Source: Methylopila henanensis
Lineage (GTDB): Bacteria > Pseudomonadota > Alphaproteobacteria > Rhizobiales > Methylopilaceae
Assembly: GCF_042681025.1 (NCBI RefSeq)
Contig: NZ_JBHUER010000002.1
Location: forward strand, 248,001-312,000
Direction: 5' to 3'
DNA length: 64,000 nt
Below the pieces are notes generated by a model. That model searched no databases, was not told the origin of the DNA, and saw only the letters and a list, made by a program, of their open reading frames with translations. How positions within the stretch are numbered: position 1 is the first letter of the stretch; every line of letters starts with the position of its first letter. Of this stretch, positions 17,269 through 26,358 are shown in pieces. Position numbers and translations under genes: made by a program.

Positions 17269-18728
17269 GCGGCGGTCTCCCCCGATTGAAGAGCGTCCCG
17301 CACCACCTCGTGATCCGAGAACGGAAGCGTCCGATCTCCCACGATCTGGCCCGTTTCGTGACCTTTGCCGGCGACGAGCAGAACGTCGCCGGGCTGTAAC
17401 CCGGATACCGCAGTGCGGATAGCGAGCCCGCGGTCGCCGATCTCGCGCGCTCCGGGGGCCGCGGCGAGGATGGCCGCGCGGATGGCGGCAGGGTCTTCGG
17501 ATCGCGGATTGTCGTCAGTGACGATGACCACGTCGGCGCCGGCCGCCGCCGCCTCGCCCATCAGCGGGCGTTTGCCGGCGTCACGGTCGCCGCCCGCGCC
17601 GAACACGACGATCAACCGCCCTTTGGCGAACGGCCGCAGCGCCGCGAGGACTGAAGCCAGCGCGTCGGGCTTATGGGCGTAGTCGACGAACACCGCGCCG
17701 CCGTTGCGCTCGCCGACGAAGTCGACACGGCCCGGCACGCCCTCGAGCGTCTCGAGCGCGTCGAGCGCGACCTCCGTCGGGACGCCCGTGCCGATCGCAA
17801 GCCCCGCCGCGGTAAGGGCGTTCGCCGCCTGGAAGTCGCCCGCGAGCGGAAGCCGGATCGTGCGCCGGCCGCCCTCGTGTTCGATGTCGAGAATCTGCGC
17901 CATGCCGTCGCGCGCCACGGATGCAAGCTTCAGGGTCTCGCCGCCGAAACCGACGGTGATGAGGCGCACGCCCCTCGCCTTTGCGGCCTCGCAGAACCAC
18001 GCAGAATCGGCGCCGTCGACGCAGACCACAGCCGCCCCGCCGGTCGGAAGCAGCTCGCTGAACAGCCGCAGCTTGGCGTCGCGGTAATGCGCGACCGTCG
18101 GATGATAATCCATGTGGTCACGTGAGAGATTGGTGAAACCGGCGGCGTTAAGGTTAACGCCGTCAAGCCTTTTTTGGTCGAGGCCATGCGACGACGCCTC
18201 CATCGCGAGATGGGTCACGCCCTCCCCCGTGAGCGCATCCAAGGTCGCGTGCAGCGCGACCGGATCGGGGGTCGTGAGCGAACCGTAGGTCGCGCCGGAG
18301 GGCTTGGTGACGCCCAGCGTGCCGAGGCTCGCGGCCTGATGGCCTGCGGCGGCCCAGATCTGGCGGAGGAAGGTGACGACCGAGCTCTTGCCGCTGGTTC
18401 CGGTGACGGCGGCGACGATCTCGGGCTGGCGCGGATGGAACCGGGCGGCGACGCGGGCGAGCGTCGCGCGCGCGTCGGTGACGGGGATGACGGGAACGTC
18501 GGCCTCGACGCCCGCGTCGGCGTCGGCCAGCACCGCGGCCGCGCCGTTGGCGACCGCCGCGCCCACGAACCGCTTTCCATCGGTCTTCGCGCCGGCGAGG
18601 GCCGCGAACAGGAAGCCCGGCTTCACCGCCCGGCTGTCCGCGCTTACGCCGAGGATCGGCGTGGCGGCGAGGTCGGCCTCAAGTCCGAGCGCCGGGAGCA
18701 GGTCGCCGAGCGCGCGCGGCTCGGTCAT
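17265..18728 (-). CDS. murE: UDP-MurNAc-L-Ala-D-Glu--meso-diaminopimelate ligase MurE
   Basis: Adds the third stem-peptide residue. It has 487 residues, with ATP loop GTSGKSS at 110-116. The DNPR motif at 406-409 is the known marker of meso-diaminopimelate specificity, so the organism should have mDAP-type peptidoglycan. NLSRDHMDYH is the central Mur motif. The start overlaps the ftsI stop by 4 bases (ATGA). Confidence 0.97.
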   Translation of the reverse strand: MTEPRALGDLLPALGLEADLAATPILGVSADSRAVKPGFLFAALAGAKTDGKRFVGAAVANGAAAVLADADAGVEADVPVIPVTDARATLARVAARFHPRQPEIVAAVTGTSGKSSVVTFLRQIWAAAGHQAASLGTLGVTKPSGATYGSLTTPDPVALHATLDALTGEGVTHLAMEASSHGLDQKRLDGVNLNAAGFTNLSRDHMDYHPTVAHYRDAKLRLFSELLPTGGAAVVCVDGADSAWFCEAAKARGVRLITVGFGGETLKLASVARDGMAQILDIEHEGGRRTIRLPLAGDFQAANALTAAGLAIGTGVPTEVALDALETLEGVPGRVDFVGERNGGAVFVDYAHKPDALASVLAALRPFAKGRLIVVFGAGGDRDAGKRPLMGEAAAAGADVVIVTDDNPRSEDPAAIRAAILAAAPGAREIGDRGLAIRTAVSGLQPGDVLLVAGKGHETGQIVGDRTLPFSDHEVVRDALQSGETAA

Positions 18729-20554
18729 TGCACGCCGCCCACGGCCATGCCGGTGGAGGCGAGCAGATCATTGGCCGGCGGCGCGTCGTAGACCGGCTCG
18801 ACGCCGAGCAGCGGAGCGACCCGCTCGACCATCTTGCCGCCGATCGGCACCACGTTCCAGCCGGAGGTCGCGAAGCCGTGCGTCTCGGGCAGCGCCTTCG
18901 GTTCGTCGAGCACCACGAGCATCATGTACTTCGGGGCGTCCATGGGGAACACGGCGGTGAAAGCCGTGAGGTTCTTCGTCTTGGAGTAGCGGCCGCCGAT
19001 GACCTTTTCGGCCGTGCCGGTCTTGCCGCCGACGCGATAGCCCGGAACGTCCGCCTTCTTGGCCGAACCGCGCTCGGCGTTGAGGCGCATGAGGTAGCGC
19101 ATGGCGACGCTGGTCGACGGCTTGATCACCCGCACCGCCTTGGAGCGGGCCTCCTCCGCGGTCCGCCTCATCAGCGTCGGCTTGATCAGAAGGCCCCCGT
19201 TCACGAGCGCGCTCACCGCCATCACCGACTGGATCGGCGCGATCGCGAGGCCGTGGCCGAAGGAGATGGTGATGGTGTTCAGCTCGCCCCAGCGCGGCGG
19301 CAGGATCGGGCGCGAGCTCTCCGGCAGTTCCGTCTGCAGACGGTTGAGCTGGCCCATCTTGGCGAGGAACGCCTTGTGGGCGTCGACGCCCATGCCGAGC
19401 GCGATGCGGGCGGTCGCGATGTTCGAGGAGTAGATGAAGGTCTCGGGCACGTTCAGGATGCGCCGCTGCGGATGGAAGTCGTGGATCCGGAAGCGGCCAT
19501 AGGCGAGCGCGTTCCGGGCGTCCATCCGGCTCTGGAGGTTGAACTTGCCGGAGTCGAGACCCATCGCGATGGTCAGCGCCTTCATGGTCGAGCCCATCTC
19601 GAACACGCCGACGTTGACGCGGTTGATGCGGTCCGGCTTGAGCGCGTCCGTCGGGCGGTTCGGATCGTAGTCCGGCAGCGACACCAGGCTGATGATCTCG
19701 CCGGTCTCGACGTCGGCGATCGCGGCGGAGGCGGCGATCGCCTTGAACTTCTCCATGCCGGCCTTGAGCTCGTCGCGCACCGCGTGCTGCACGCGCAGAT
19801 CGAGCGACAGGGAGATCGGCTCCAGGCGTCCGCCCGCTCCCGCGGCCGCGGCCGCTTCCGCGGTCTTGCCCGACGTGTCGAGGTACTTCTCGATGCCGGC
19901 GATGCCCTTGTTGTCGACGTCCGCGAAGCCGAGCACATGGGCGACCACGTCGCCGTTCGGGTAGATGCGCTTGTTCTCCTGCAGGAAGCCGACGCCGGGG
20001 ATGCCGAGGCGGAACACGGCGACCTGCTCGGCCGGCGAGATCTCGCGCTTCAGCCAGACGAAGCCCTTCCGGGTCGAGAGCTTGGCGCGCAGGTCGTCGC
20101 GGTTCAGGTCTTTCAGAGCGCCGCTGAGCAGCTCGACCGCCTCGTCGACGTCGATGATGTTCTTCGGCTCGGCGTAGAGCGACGACACCTTGATGTCGGT
20201 CGCCAGCACCTGGCCGTTGCGGTCGACGATGTCCGGCCGGGCGTTGGCGGAGACCGCAGCGCTGACCCGCGCGACCGCCCCGACCTCGGGCGCGACGGCG
20301 TAATGCACGAGCCGACCGACGATCGCGAGATAAAGGCACCCGAACGCCATCATGGCGATGCGCAGCCGGCCGCCGGTGAGGCCGAGCCCTTCCCCCTTGC
20401 CGACCAGCAGGAAGAACAGCTTCTTCGCGCCGGAAGCGCCGAGACGCGCGCCGGCGAGGCCGGCTCGTCCGGACCCTCGACCGAAACGCCCGAGCCCGCG
20501 GAGCGCGGCCGAAGCGCCCGCAGCGGCGCCGTTCTGAATCTGGTCTCGGGTCAT
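18725..20554 (-). CDS. ftsI: Septal transpeptidase FtsI (PBP3)
   Basis: Class B penicillin-binding protein that cross-links septal peptidoglycan with FtsW. The ATG that overlaps the ftsL stop (ATGA) gives 609 residues. A cytoplasmic Gly/Ala-rich tail is followed by one membrane segment (about 70-90), then the dimerisation/pedestal domain and the transpeptidase domain. The active-site serine is Ser322 in STMK, the SxN motif is SSN in FIYSSNIATAR, and KTG starts at Lys511 (GGKTGTAEKV). The frame extends upstream to 20935, but that part is a shadow of ftsL. Confidence 0.97.
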   Translation of the reverse strand: MTRDQIQNGAAAGASAALRGLGRFGRGSGRAGLAGARLGASGAKKLFFLLVGKGEGLGLTGGRLRIAMMAFGCLYLAIVGRLVHYAVAPEVGAVARVSAAVSANARPDIVDRNGQVLATDIKVSSLYAEPKNIIDVDEAVELLSGALKDLNRDDLRAKLSTRKGFVWLKREISPAEQVAVFRLGIPGVGFLQENKRIYPNGDVVAHVLGFADVDNKGIAGIEKYLDTSGKTAEAAAAAGAGGRLEPISLSLDLRVQHAVRDELKAGMEKFKAIAASAAIADVETGEIISLVSLPDYDPNRPTDALKPDRINRVNVGVFEMGSTMKALTIAMGLDSGKFNLQSRMDARNALAYGRFRIHDFHPQRRILNVPETFIYSSNIATARIALGMGVDAHKAFLAKMGQLNRLQTELPESSRPILPPRWGELNTITISFGHGLAIAPIQSVMAVSALVNGGLLIKPTLMRRTAEEARSKAVRVIKPSTSVAMRYLMRLNAERGSAKKADVPGYRVGGKTGTAEKVIGGRYSKTKNLTAFTAVFPMDAPKYMMLVVLDEPKALPETHGFATSGWNVVPIGGKMVERVAPLLGVEPVYDAPPANDLLASTGMAVGGVQ

Positions 20555-21102
20555 TGGATCAGCCCCGGATTCTGACGCAGGAAATCGGTGATGTTCAGCG
20601 GCTGGCCGGGCCTCGGCGTCGACAGCGGCTTCGGCTGCGGACGATTGGCCGGGGCCTTGAGCTGGGAAGCCGGCTTGACCGCGATCGTCGCCTTCTTCGC
20701 GGGCGCCGGCGGGGCCGCCTTCTTGGCCGCCGCCGCGGCCGGGGTCTCGACCGCGATGCTCGCGTCCGCGCCGATCAGGCCGAGCGCCTCCAGCTTGTTG
20801 CCGATCTCGTCGACCGGCGCCGGGCGCGCCGGCAGGGCGGCGAGCTTGATGGTCTGCGCCCTCTGCAGGGGCTTGAGCTCGAGGTGGCGCTGGGAGAACG
20901 CCTGCACGCGATCCGGCCGCGCGAGGAACGCCCATTCGGCCTTGAGCACGGCGATGGCGTCGTTTTCCGCGGCGATCTGGCGTTTCAGCTTGGCGACGTT
21001 CTCGGAATGAAGCGTGGCGTCGTACTTGATGCGGTAGACCGTGACCGCGGCCCCGACGAGGGCGGCGATGGCGATGACGTTCAGGACGCGGGCGATCTTC
21101 AT
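20551..21102 (-). CDS. ftsL: Cell division protein FtsL-like
   Basis: Bitopic division protein of the FtsQLB/FtsWI complex. A short cytoplasmic N-terminus and one membrane segment (about 8-24, NVIAIAALVGAAVTVY) are followed by a coiled coil (about 30-60, LHSENVAKLKRQIAAEND) with the family-like LAxPxRVQAF and HLELKPL segments. At 183 residues it is longer than enterobacterial FtsL (121) because of an Ala/Pro/Lys-rich tail after residue 110. Position between rsmH and ftsI (4-base overlaps on both sides) supports the name. Confidence 0.9.
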   Translation of the reverse strand: MKIARVLNVIAIAALVGAAVTVYRIKYDATLHSENVAKLKRQIAAENDAIAVLKAEWAFLARPDRVQAFSQRHLELKPLQRAQTIKLAALPARPAPVDEIGNKLEALGLIGADASIAVETPAAAAAKKAAPPAPAKKATIAVKPASQLKAPANRPQPKPLSTPRPGQPLNITDFLRQNPGLIQ

Positions 21103-22142
21103 GACGCGCCTCCCTCGTGGCCGCCGACCGGCAGCCGCGGCACGCCGAAGGCGAAGGCGTCGCCGCCGCGAGCTGGCGCTTCGGTGCGCGCGGCGGCGCG
21201 CAGCCGGGCGGAGCGCGCGCGGGGGTTGGAGCTCGTCTCGTCCGCGCCGGGCTTGACGACGCCGCGAGACAGGGCCGTGAAGGTCGCGGGCGGCACCGCG
21301 GCGGCCGGCATATGACGGGAGCCGCCTGGCAGCGTGCGGGTGCGGTCGGCGAGGAACGTCTTCACGATCCGGTCCTCGAGCGAGTGGAACGACACCACGA
21401 CGAGCCGCCCCGAGGGCTTCAGGCGGCTCTCGGCGGCGAACAGCGCGCGTCCGAGCTCGCCAAGCTCGTCGTTCACGGCGATGCGCAACGCCTGGAAAGT
21501 GCGGGTCGCGGCGTGGACGCCGTCATAGGACTTGCCGAGCACGCTCTCGACGATGTCGGCGAGGCGCAGCGTGGTGACGATGGGCTCAGCCTCCCGCGCG
21601 GCGCAGATGGCGCGCGAGATCGCGCCCGCGCGACGCTCCTCGCCAAGCGTTCTCAGGATCGCGGCAAGCTCCTTCTCGCCGAGATCGGCGACGAGGTCGG
21701 CCGCGCTCGGCCCTTCCCCGCCCATGCGCATGTCGAGCGGCCCGTCCTTCCGGAACGAGAACCCCCGCGGGGCCTGGTCGAGCTGCATGGAGGAGACGCC
21801 GACGTCGAGCACGACGCCGTCGACCTCCGGAATTCCGAGCTGATCGAGGACATGCGCAAGGTTGGAGAACCGATCCTCGACCAGCGTCAGCCGGCCCTTG
21901 AAGGCTGCGACCATGTCGTAGCCGGCGGCGATCGCGGTCGGGTCGCGGTCGGTCGCGATCACGCGACAGTCGGCCGCCTCGAGGATGGCGCGGGTGTACC
22001 CGCCGGCTCCGAACGTGCCGTCGAAATAGATTTCGCCGTCGGCGGGCGCGAGCGCCTCCAGAACCTCGGTGAGCATGACGGGGTTGTGCGGCCGGCCGTC
22101 CTCGTCGACGCCCCGTTCGGAACGCCGATCGCGCCGCGCCAT
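21099..22142 (-). CDS. rsmH: 16S rRNA (cytosine(1402)-N4)-methyltransferase RsmH (MraW)
   Basis: SAM-dependent methyltransferase modifying C1402 in the ribosomal P site. The ATG overlapping the mraZ stop (TGATG) gives 347 residues. HNPVMLTEVLEAL at 19-31, the SAM loop DGTFGAGGYT at 41-50, VVLDVGVSSMQLDQAPRGFSF and VVVSFHSLEDRIVK are family signatures. The open frame continues upstream over mraZ to 22781, but there it encodes only Arg/Gly-rich shadow sequence. Confidence 0.96.
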   Translation of the reverse strand: MARRDRRSERGVDEDGRPHNPVMLTEVLEALAPADGEIYFDGTFGAGGYTRAILEAADCRVIATDRDPTAIAAGYDMVAAFKGRLTLVEDRFSNLAHVLDQLGIPEVDGVVLDVGVSSMQLDQAPRGFSFRKDGPLDMRMGGEGPSAADLVADLGEKELAAILRTLGEERRAGAISRAICAAREAEPIVTTLRLADIVESVLGKSYDGVHAATRTFQALRIAVNDELGELGRALFAAESRLKPSGRLVVVSFHSLEDRIVKTFLADRTRTLPGGSRHMPAAAVPPATFTALSRGVVKPGADETSSNPRARSARLRAAARTEAPARGGDAFAFGVPRLPVGGHEGGAS

Positions 22143-22609
22143 CACGACGCCGCCTCGCGCAAGGAGGTCTGCTCCAGCCGCCGCTTCAGCTCGCGCACCG
22201 TGGCGCGGGCCTGATCGAGATGAGCCCGGAACCGCTCCGGCTCCCAGATCTGCAGCTTCCGTCCCTGCCCTACGAAGGTCACCTGATCGGTGACGCCCGC
22301 ATAGGCCTTGAGGCTCTCCGTCAGCACGACGCGGCCCTCCGAATCGACCTTCAGCACCTCGCTCACCCCGAGCAGCGCCGTCGCCAGCCCGTCCCGCTCG
22401 TCCGAATAGGGCGAGAGCGTCTCCAGCAGACGGTCGATGTCCGAGAGCAGCGCATTGCCGCCGGCGTCCAAAGCCTGCAGGTCGAGCGAGGGATGCACGT
22501 AGAGCCCTTCGAAGCCGTCGCGCGCAAGCACGGCGCGGAACGGAGCCGGGATCGACACGCGCCCCTTCGCATCCAGCCTGTTGGTGAAATTGGACACGAA
22601 GCGGTCCAT
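22142..22609 (-). CDS. mraZ: Transcriptional regulator MraZ
   Basis: DNA-binding repressor of the dcw cluster that forms ring oligomers. It has 155 residues with two AbrB-like MraZ repeats, FTNRLDAKGRVSIPAPFR (about 8-25) and LKVDSEGRVVLTESLKAYA (about 86-104). It is the first gene of the cluster. Its likely operator, TGGGN repeats every 10 bp, lies at 22761-22795 over the promoter. A 5' leader of about 155 bases contains a stem at 22689-22713. Confidence 0.96.
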   Translation of the reverse strand: MDRFVSNFTNRLDAKGRVSIPAPFRAVLARDGFEGLYVHPSLDLQALDAGGNALLSDIDRLLETLSPYSDERDGLATALLGVSEVLKVDSEGRVVLTESLKAYAGVTDQVTFVGQGRKLQIWEPERFRAHLDQARATVRELKRRLEQTSLREAAS

Positions 22610-22688
22610 GGGCCCCCACGCCGGATCCGGCGATCCGCCGCCCGCTCCCCACGAACGGGCCCGCGAAGACGCGGACGACGCGACCCGA

Positions 22689-22713
22689 GTCCGCGGCCGG
22701 AACGGCCGCAGAC
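22689..22713 (-). other. Stem-loop in the mraZ leader
   Basis: GTCCGCGGCCG and CGGCCGCAGAC are near-perfect complements around a 3-base loop within the predicted 5' untranslated RNA. The rest of 22610-22760 and 22801-22958 holds no gene that I can support. Confidence 0.4.
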
Positions 22714-22760
22714 GTCATGGGCGAAAGGGCTCCCCCGGAGCCTTCCACCTGCCGCGTCGA

Positions 22761-22800
22761 CGGGATGATTTGGGATATCATGGGGCCTTATGGGCGTCAA
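22761..22800 (-). promoter_or_regulatory. dcw promoter with MraZ box array
   Basis: On the minus strand TTGACG (22795-22800), a 17-base spacer and TATCCC (22772-22777) form a promoter about 155 bases before mraZ. On the plus strand the same DNA reads TGGGA (22771), TGGGG (22781) and TGGGC (22791), each followed by 5 bases, with a degenerate CGGGA at 22761. TGGGN direct repeats with 5-base spacers are the known MraZ operator, so autorepression by occlusion of the promoter is expected. Confidence 0.8.
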
Positions 22801-22958
22801 CGAACCGTTAAGGGTCGCCGCCGGCCGCCGCGGCCCAGGACGCAATACCTGACAAGGGCCGCGCCGCGACCGAAGCGCGACGAAGCCAGTAGGCCTTCCT
22901 TAGGGTTAAGAAGCCGTTGCCCGGAGGCTGATCACGCGATCAAACGGCGTGTTTCAAA

Positions 22959-22981
22959 CCTCAGACGATGGTCGTCTGAGG
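22959..22981 (-). terminator. Hairpin spanning the epimerase stop codon
   Basis: On the minus strand CCTCAGACGA, a CCA loop and TCGTCTGAGG form a perfect 10-bp stem followed by TTTG. The epimerase TGA (22961-22963) lies inside the 3' arm. It probably ends the epimerase transcript upstream of the dcw promoter, although the T-run is short. Confidence 0.55.
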
Positions 22982-23959
22982 CGTCAGGCCGTGCAGGTCC
23001 GGTCGGTCGCGGAACCATGCGACGAAGCGGCTGACGCCGTCCTCGAGCGGAGTGGAGGGCGCGAAGCCGTAGTCCGCCATCACCCGGGAAGTGTCGGCGG
23101 AGGTCAGCGGCACGTCGCCGGGCTGCTCCGCGACGAGCCGGATCTTCGCCTTCACGCCGGCGGCGCGCTCGATGATGTCGACAAGGTCGGTGACGGGCAC
23201 CGGCGAGGAGTTGCCGATGTTGTAGATGCGATGGGTCGGCGCGCCGGCGGCGAACACCGGCCGTTCCACCATGGCGACGATGCTGCGCACGACGTCGTCC
23301 ACGTGGGTGAAGTCGCGCAGGCCCCGCCCCTTGTCGAACAGCGCAATCTCGCGACCGTTCAGGATGGCGTCGGAGAACGACCAGTAGGCCATGTCGGGCC
23401 GTCCCCAGATCCCGTAGACCGTGAAGAAGCGAAGGCCGATCTGGCGCAGGCCGTAAAGGTGGGCGTAGGCCGAGGAGGCGAGCTCGTTGGCGCGCTTGGT
23501 CGCGGCGTAGAGCGAGGACGGCGTGTCGGCGCGATCGTCCTCGTGGAACGGGGCCTTGTTCCGCGCGCCGTAGATCGAGCTCGACGAGGCGTAGACGAGA
23601 TGCGCCTCGGGCGCCTGCCGGCGGACGGCCTCGAGCATGGAGACATGGCCGAGGTCGTTCGAGTGGATGTAGGCGAGCGGATTGTCGATGGAGTAGCGGA
23701 CGCCCGCCTGCGCCGCGAGATGGACCACCGCTTCCGGCCGGACTTCACGGAAAAGGTTCGCGAGCCCCGCCGCGTCGGCCACGTCCTGCTCGACGAAGCG
23801 CACGTTCTTCGGCAGCGCAGCAAGACGCTCGTGCTTCAGGCGCACCGGATAGTAGGGCGTGAGATTGTCGAGGCCCGTGATCTCGTGACCGAGAGCCGCG
23901 AGCGCCGTCGCGACGTGGAAGCCGATGAAGCCGGCCGCGCCGGTGACAAGCACGCGCAT
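22961..23959 (-). CDS. NAD-dependent epimerase, UDP-glucuronate 4-epimerase type
   Basis: Extended short-chain dehydrogenase that probably interconverts UDP-glucuronate and UDP-galacturonate for surface polysaccharide. It has 332 residues. The NAD-binding GAAGFIG is at 7-13, serines of the SSSSIYGA motif at about 125-132, and the catalytic Y151xxxK155 (YAATK). The substrate-side sequences VRYSIDNPLAYIHSN and RFFTVYGIWGRPDMAYWSF match the LspL/UDP-GlcA epimerase group. The exact substrate is an inference. It stands alone between rnpB and the dcw promoter. Confidence 0.85.
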   Translation of the reverse strand: MRVLVTGAAGFIGFHVATALAALGHEITGLDNLTPYYPVRLKHERLAALPKNVRFVEQDVADAAGLANLFREVRPEAVVHLAAQAGVRYSIDNPLAYIHSNDLGHVSMLEAVRRQAPEAHLVYASSSSIYGARNKAPFHEDDRADTPSSLYAATKRANELASSAYAHLYGLRQIGLRFFTVYGIWGRPDMAYWSFSDAILNGREIALFDKGRGLRDFTHVDDVVRSIVAMVERPVFAAGAPTHRIYNIGNSSPVPVTDLVDIIERAAGVKAKIRLVAEQPGDVPLTSADTSRVMADYGFAPSTPLEDGVSRFVAWFRDRPDLHGLTPQTTIV

Positions 23960-24000
23960 TCTTGATCGTTCCCCCTCCCACGCGGGCCACGCGGGTCAAG

Positions 24001-24413
<413 letters not shown>

Positions 24414-24560
24414 CTTGTGCGGGGACCACGACGCGCGGTCAAGCCGCGCTGAAACGCCGCGCGCCCGAGCCGCCTCGGACCGGACCCCACGCAAGACCTG
24501 GGGAGTCCGGTTCCGGGCGGTCCGGGCGCGCGGAGCGTCGGCGACGATCGCCGCCGCGTC

Positions 24561-25484
24561 TCAGGATTTCGGCTTGTCCGCGGTCGCCTCGGCCGTCACG
24601 CGCTCGCCGGCGGGCAGGCCCTGGGCCATGAAGCGCTTCACCTTGGCGCAGTAGACCGCGCCCGCGCGGGTCACGCCGCGCACGCCGTGTCCGCCCTGAT
24701 ACTTGGACACCGCCCCGCAGGTGCTGCCGCCGGACTTGGCGACGGCGCCGGCGAGATACTTCATGCCGTAGCGCAGATTCGTGCTCGGCTCGTAGAGAGC
24801 CTGACGGCTGCCGCGGAAGCCCATGCCTCGCGCCGTCTGGTAGCTGAGCTGCATCAGGCCGATGTAGCCGCCGGGCCCGGTGGCGCGCGGCTCGTAGCGC
24901 GACTCGACCTTCACCACGGCGTGGGCGAGCGCCGGGCTGACGCCGGCCTGCCGGGCGGCCTGGGTCACCATCGAGGGGATCGACCCCGTCGGCGCCGCCA
25001 CGGCGCCCGAACGGTCGACCGAGCCGGTGGTCGAGGGAATGTCGATCTCACGCCGCAACGCGACCATCTCGGTCTTCGCCGGCAGGCGACGCGTCGCCTG
25101 CCGGCGGGCGGTCCGGCGCTCGGTCTTGGCGACGGCCCGGGCCGTCTTGCGCGATGTCGCGCGTTTCGGAGCCGAGGCCGCGCGCCGCACCTGCGGCTTC
25201 TCCGCAGCCGAGGGCGCCGCCGGCTGGCCGGCGCTCCGCGCAGAGGTGAAGGCTGCGGCGGAAGCGCGGACCTGTGATCCTGTGGTGAAGCTCGGAACCT
25301 TACCCCCGCCTCGGGTGTTAATGGTTCGTTCAGACGTTCTTACTGCTGCGATAGTCGAGTTCGGCTTGGCTTGAGATTTCGAGGCGACGCTTGCCCCCCG
25401 GGTAAGACGTTCGGTGTTCGGCGCGGCGTTCGCCGAGGCGACGGTCGCCGCTAGGATCGCGACGACGATCGTCGATTTACGCAT
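24561..25484 (-). CDS. Secreted lytic transglycosylase (SLT domain)
   Basis: Predicted periplasmic enzyme that cleaves peptidoglycan glycan strands. A signal peptide occupies residues 1-20 (cleavage after SANA). It is followed by a long basic Ser/Ala/Arg-rich region (about 25-165) and a lysozyme-like SLT domain in the last 140 residues. The catalytic Glu is in VVKVESRYEP, followed by GYIGLMQLSYQTARGMGF and NLRYGMKYLAGAV. Two cysteines in the C-terminal part could form a disulfide. GGGAGTG lies 6 bases before the ATG. The long basic linker may bind the wall; that is an inference. Confidence 0.88.
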   Translation of the reverse strand: MRKSTIVVAILAATVASANAAPNTERLTRGASVASKSQAKPNSTIAAVRTSERTINTRGGGKVPSFTTGSQVRASAAAFTSARSAGQPAAPSAAEKPQVRRAASAPKRATSRKTARAVAKTERRTARRQATRRLPAKTEMVALRREIDIPSTTGSVDRSGAVAAPTGSIPSMVTQAARQAGVSPALAHAVVKVESRYEPRATGPGGYIGLMQLSYQTARGMGFRGSRQALYEPSTNLRYGMKYLAGAVAKSGGSTCGAVSKYQGGHGVRGVTRAGAVYCAKVKRFMAQGLPAGERVTAEATADKPKS

Positions 25485-25602
25485 AAACTCACTCCCCTAT
25501 GCGTTTTGCATGCGGGGACCAAAGCCTTGCGAAAATGACCTGAGATCGACCTTGGCTGGGTCGCTTCTTGTCAGGGCTGTGACGAGAAAAGGGCGGGTAG
25601 CC

Positions 25603-26358
25603 TCACCGCTCCGGCCGTGCGGCGAGCAGGTTGCGCAAGGTGTCGCAGGTGGAAAAGTCCGCGACGCCGTCGACGCGCGCCGGCCGGAAATGGCGCTGGA
25701 AAGCCCGCACCACGGCGGCCGTCACGGGCCCGAACCGCCCGTCGATCTCGAGCCCGTATCCGTAGAGACTGAGCAGCGTCTGAAGCTGCTCCACGGGGTC
25801 GCCCTCCTCCCCCTCCGCAAGTCCCCCGCCGTCGTCGATCGGCGTCGGAGCGACCCAGTGCCCGACGCCTGCCGCGGCGAGCCGGTCCCACGGAAACTTC
25901 TCGCCGGGGTCTTCTTTTCGCTGCGGCGCAACATCAGAATGCGCCAGAACACGCTCGGGCAAAATTCGCCAGCGGGCGCAAATGTCGCGGGCCAGCGCGA
26001 TGATGGCGTCGACCTGCGGCAGTGGAAAATCGCGATAGCCGAACTCGTGGCCCGGGTTCACGATCTCGACGCCGATCGAACGCGCGTTGACGCCGGTCTC
26101 GCCCTCCCACGACGAAACGCCGGCGTGCCACGCCCTGAGCCCTTCGGGCACGAGCTGCAGAACGCGGCCGTCCTCCAGCACCACGTAATGGCAGGAGACC
26201 TTGCTCGCCTCTTCGCACAGGCGCGCGACGGCGCCCTCCGCGGTCTCCATGCCGGTGTAGTGCAGCAGCAGGATGTCCGGCTCTGCGCCGCGCTCGTCAT
26301 GGTTCGCCGCCGGCCTGACCTCGTCGACCAGCGGGCTGTCGGGCGCGAACGCGGTCAT
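25603..26358 (-). CDS. N-acetylmuramoyl-L-alanine amidase with peptidoglycan-binding domain
   Basis: Amidase_2-type zinc enzyme that cuts the MurNAc-L-Ala bond, probably for muropeptide recycling or wall turnover. It has 251 residues: a catalytic domain (zinc His33 in LLLHYTGM, later HAGVSSWEG and VLAHSDVAPQRKEDPG) and a C-terminal PG_binding_1 domain (about 175-245, LQTLLSLYGYGLEIDGRFG). No signal peptide is evident, as in AmpD-like enzymes. The ATG overlaps the stop of the DnaJ-like gene by 4 bases, so the two form an operon. A start at 26391 is possible but overlaps the neighbour more. Confidence 0.9.
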   Translation of the reverse strand: MTAFAPDSPLVDEVRPAANHDERGAEPDILLLHYTGMETAEGAVARLCEEASKVSCHYVVLEDGRVLQLVPEGLRAWHAGVSSWEGETGVNARSIGVEIVNPGHEFGYRDFPLPQVDAIIALARDICARWRILPERVLAHSDVAPQRKEDPGEKFPWDRLAAAGVGHWVAPTPIDDGGGLAEGEEGDPVEQLQTLLSLYGYGLEIDGRFGPVTAAVVRAFQRHFRPARVDGVADFSTCDTLRNLLAARPER

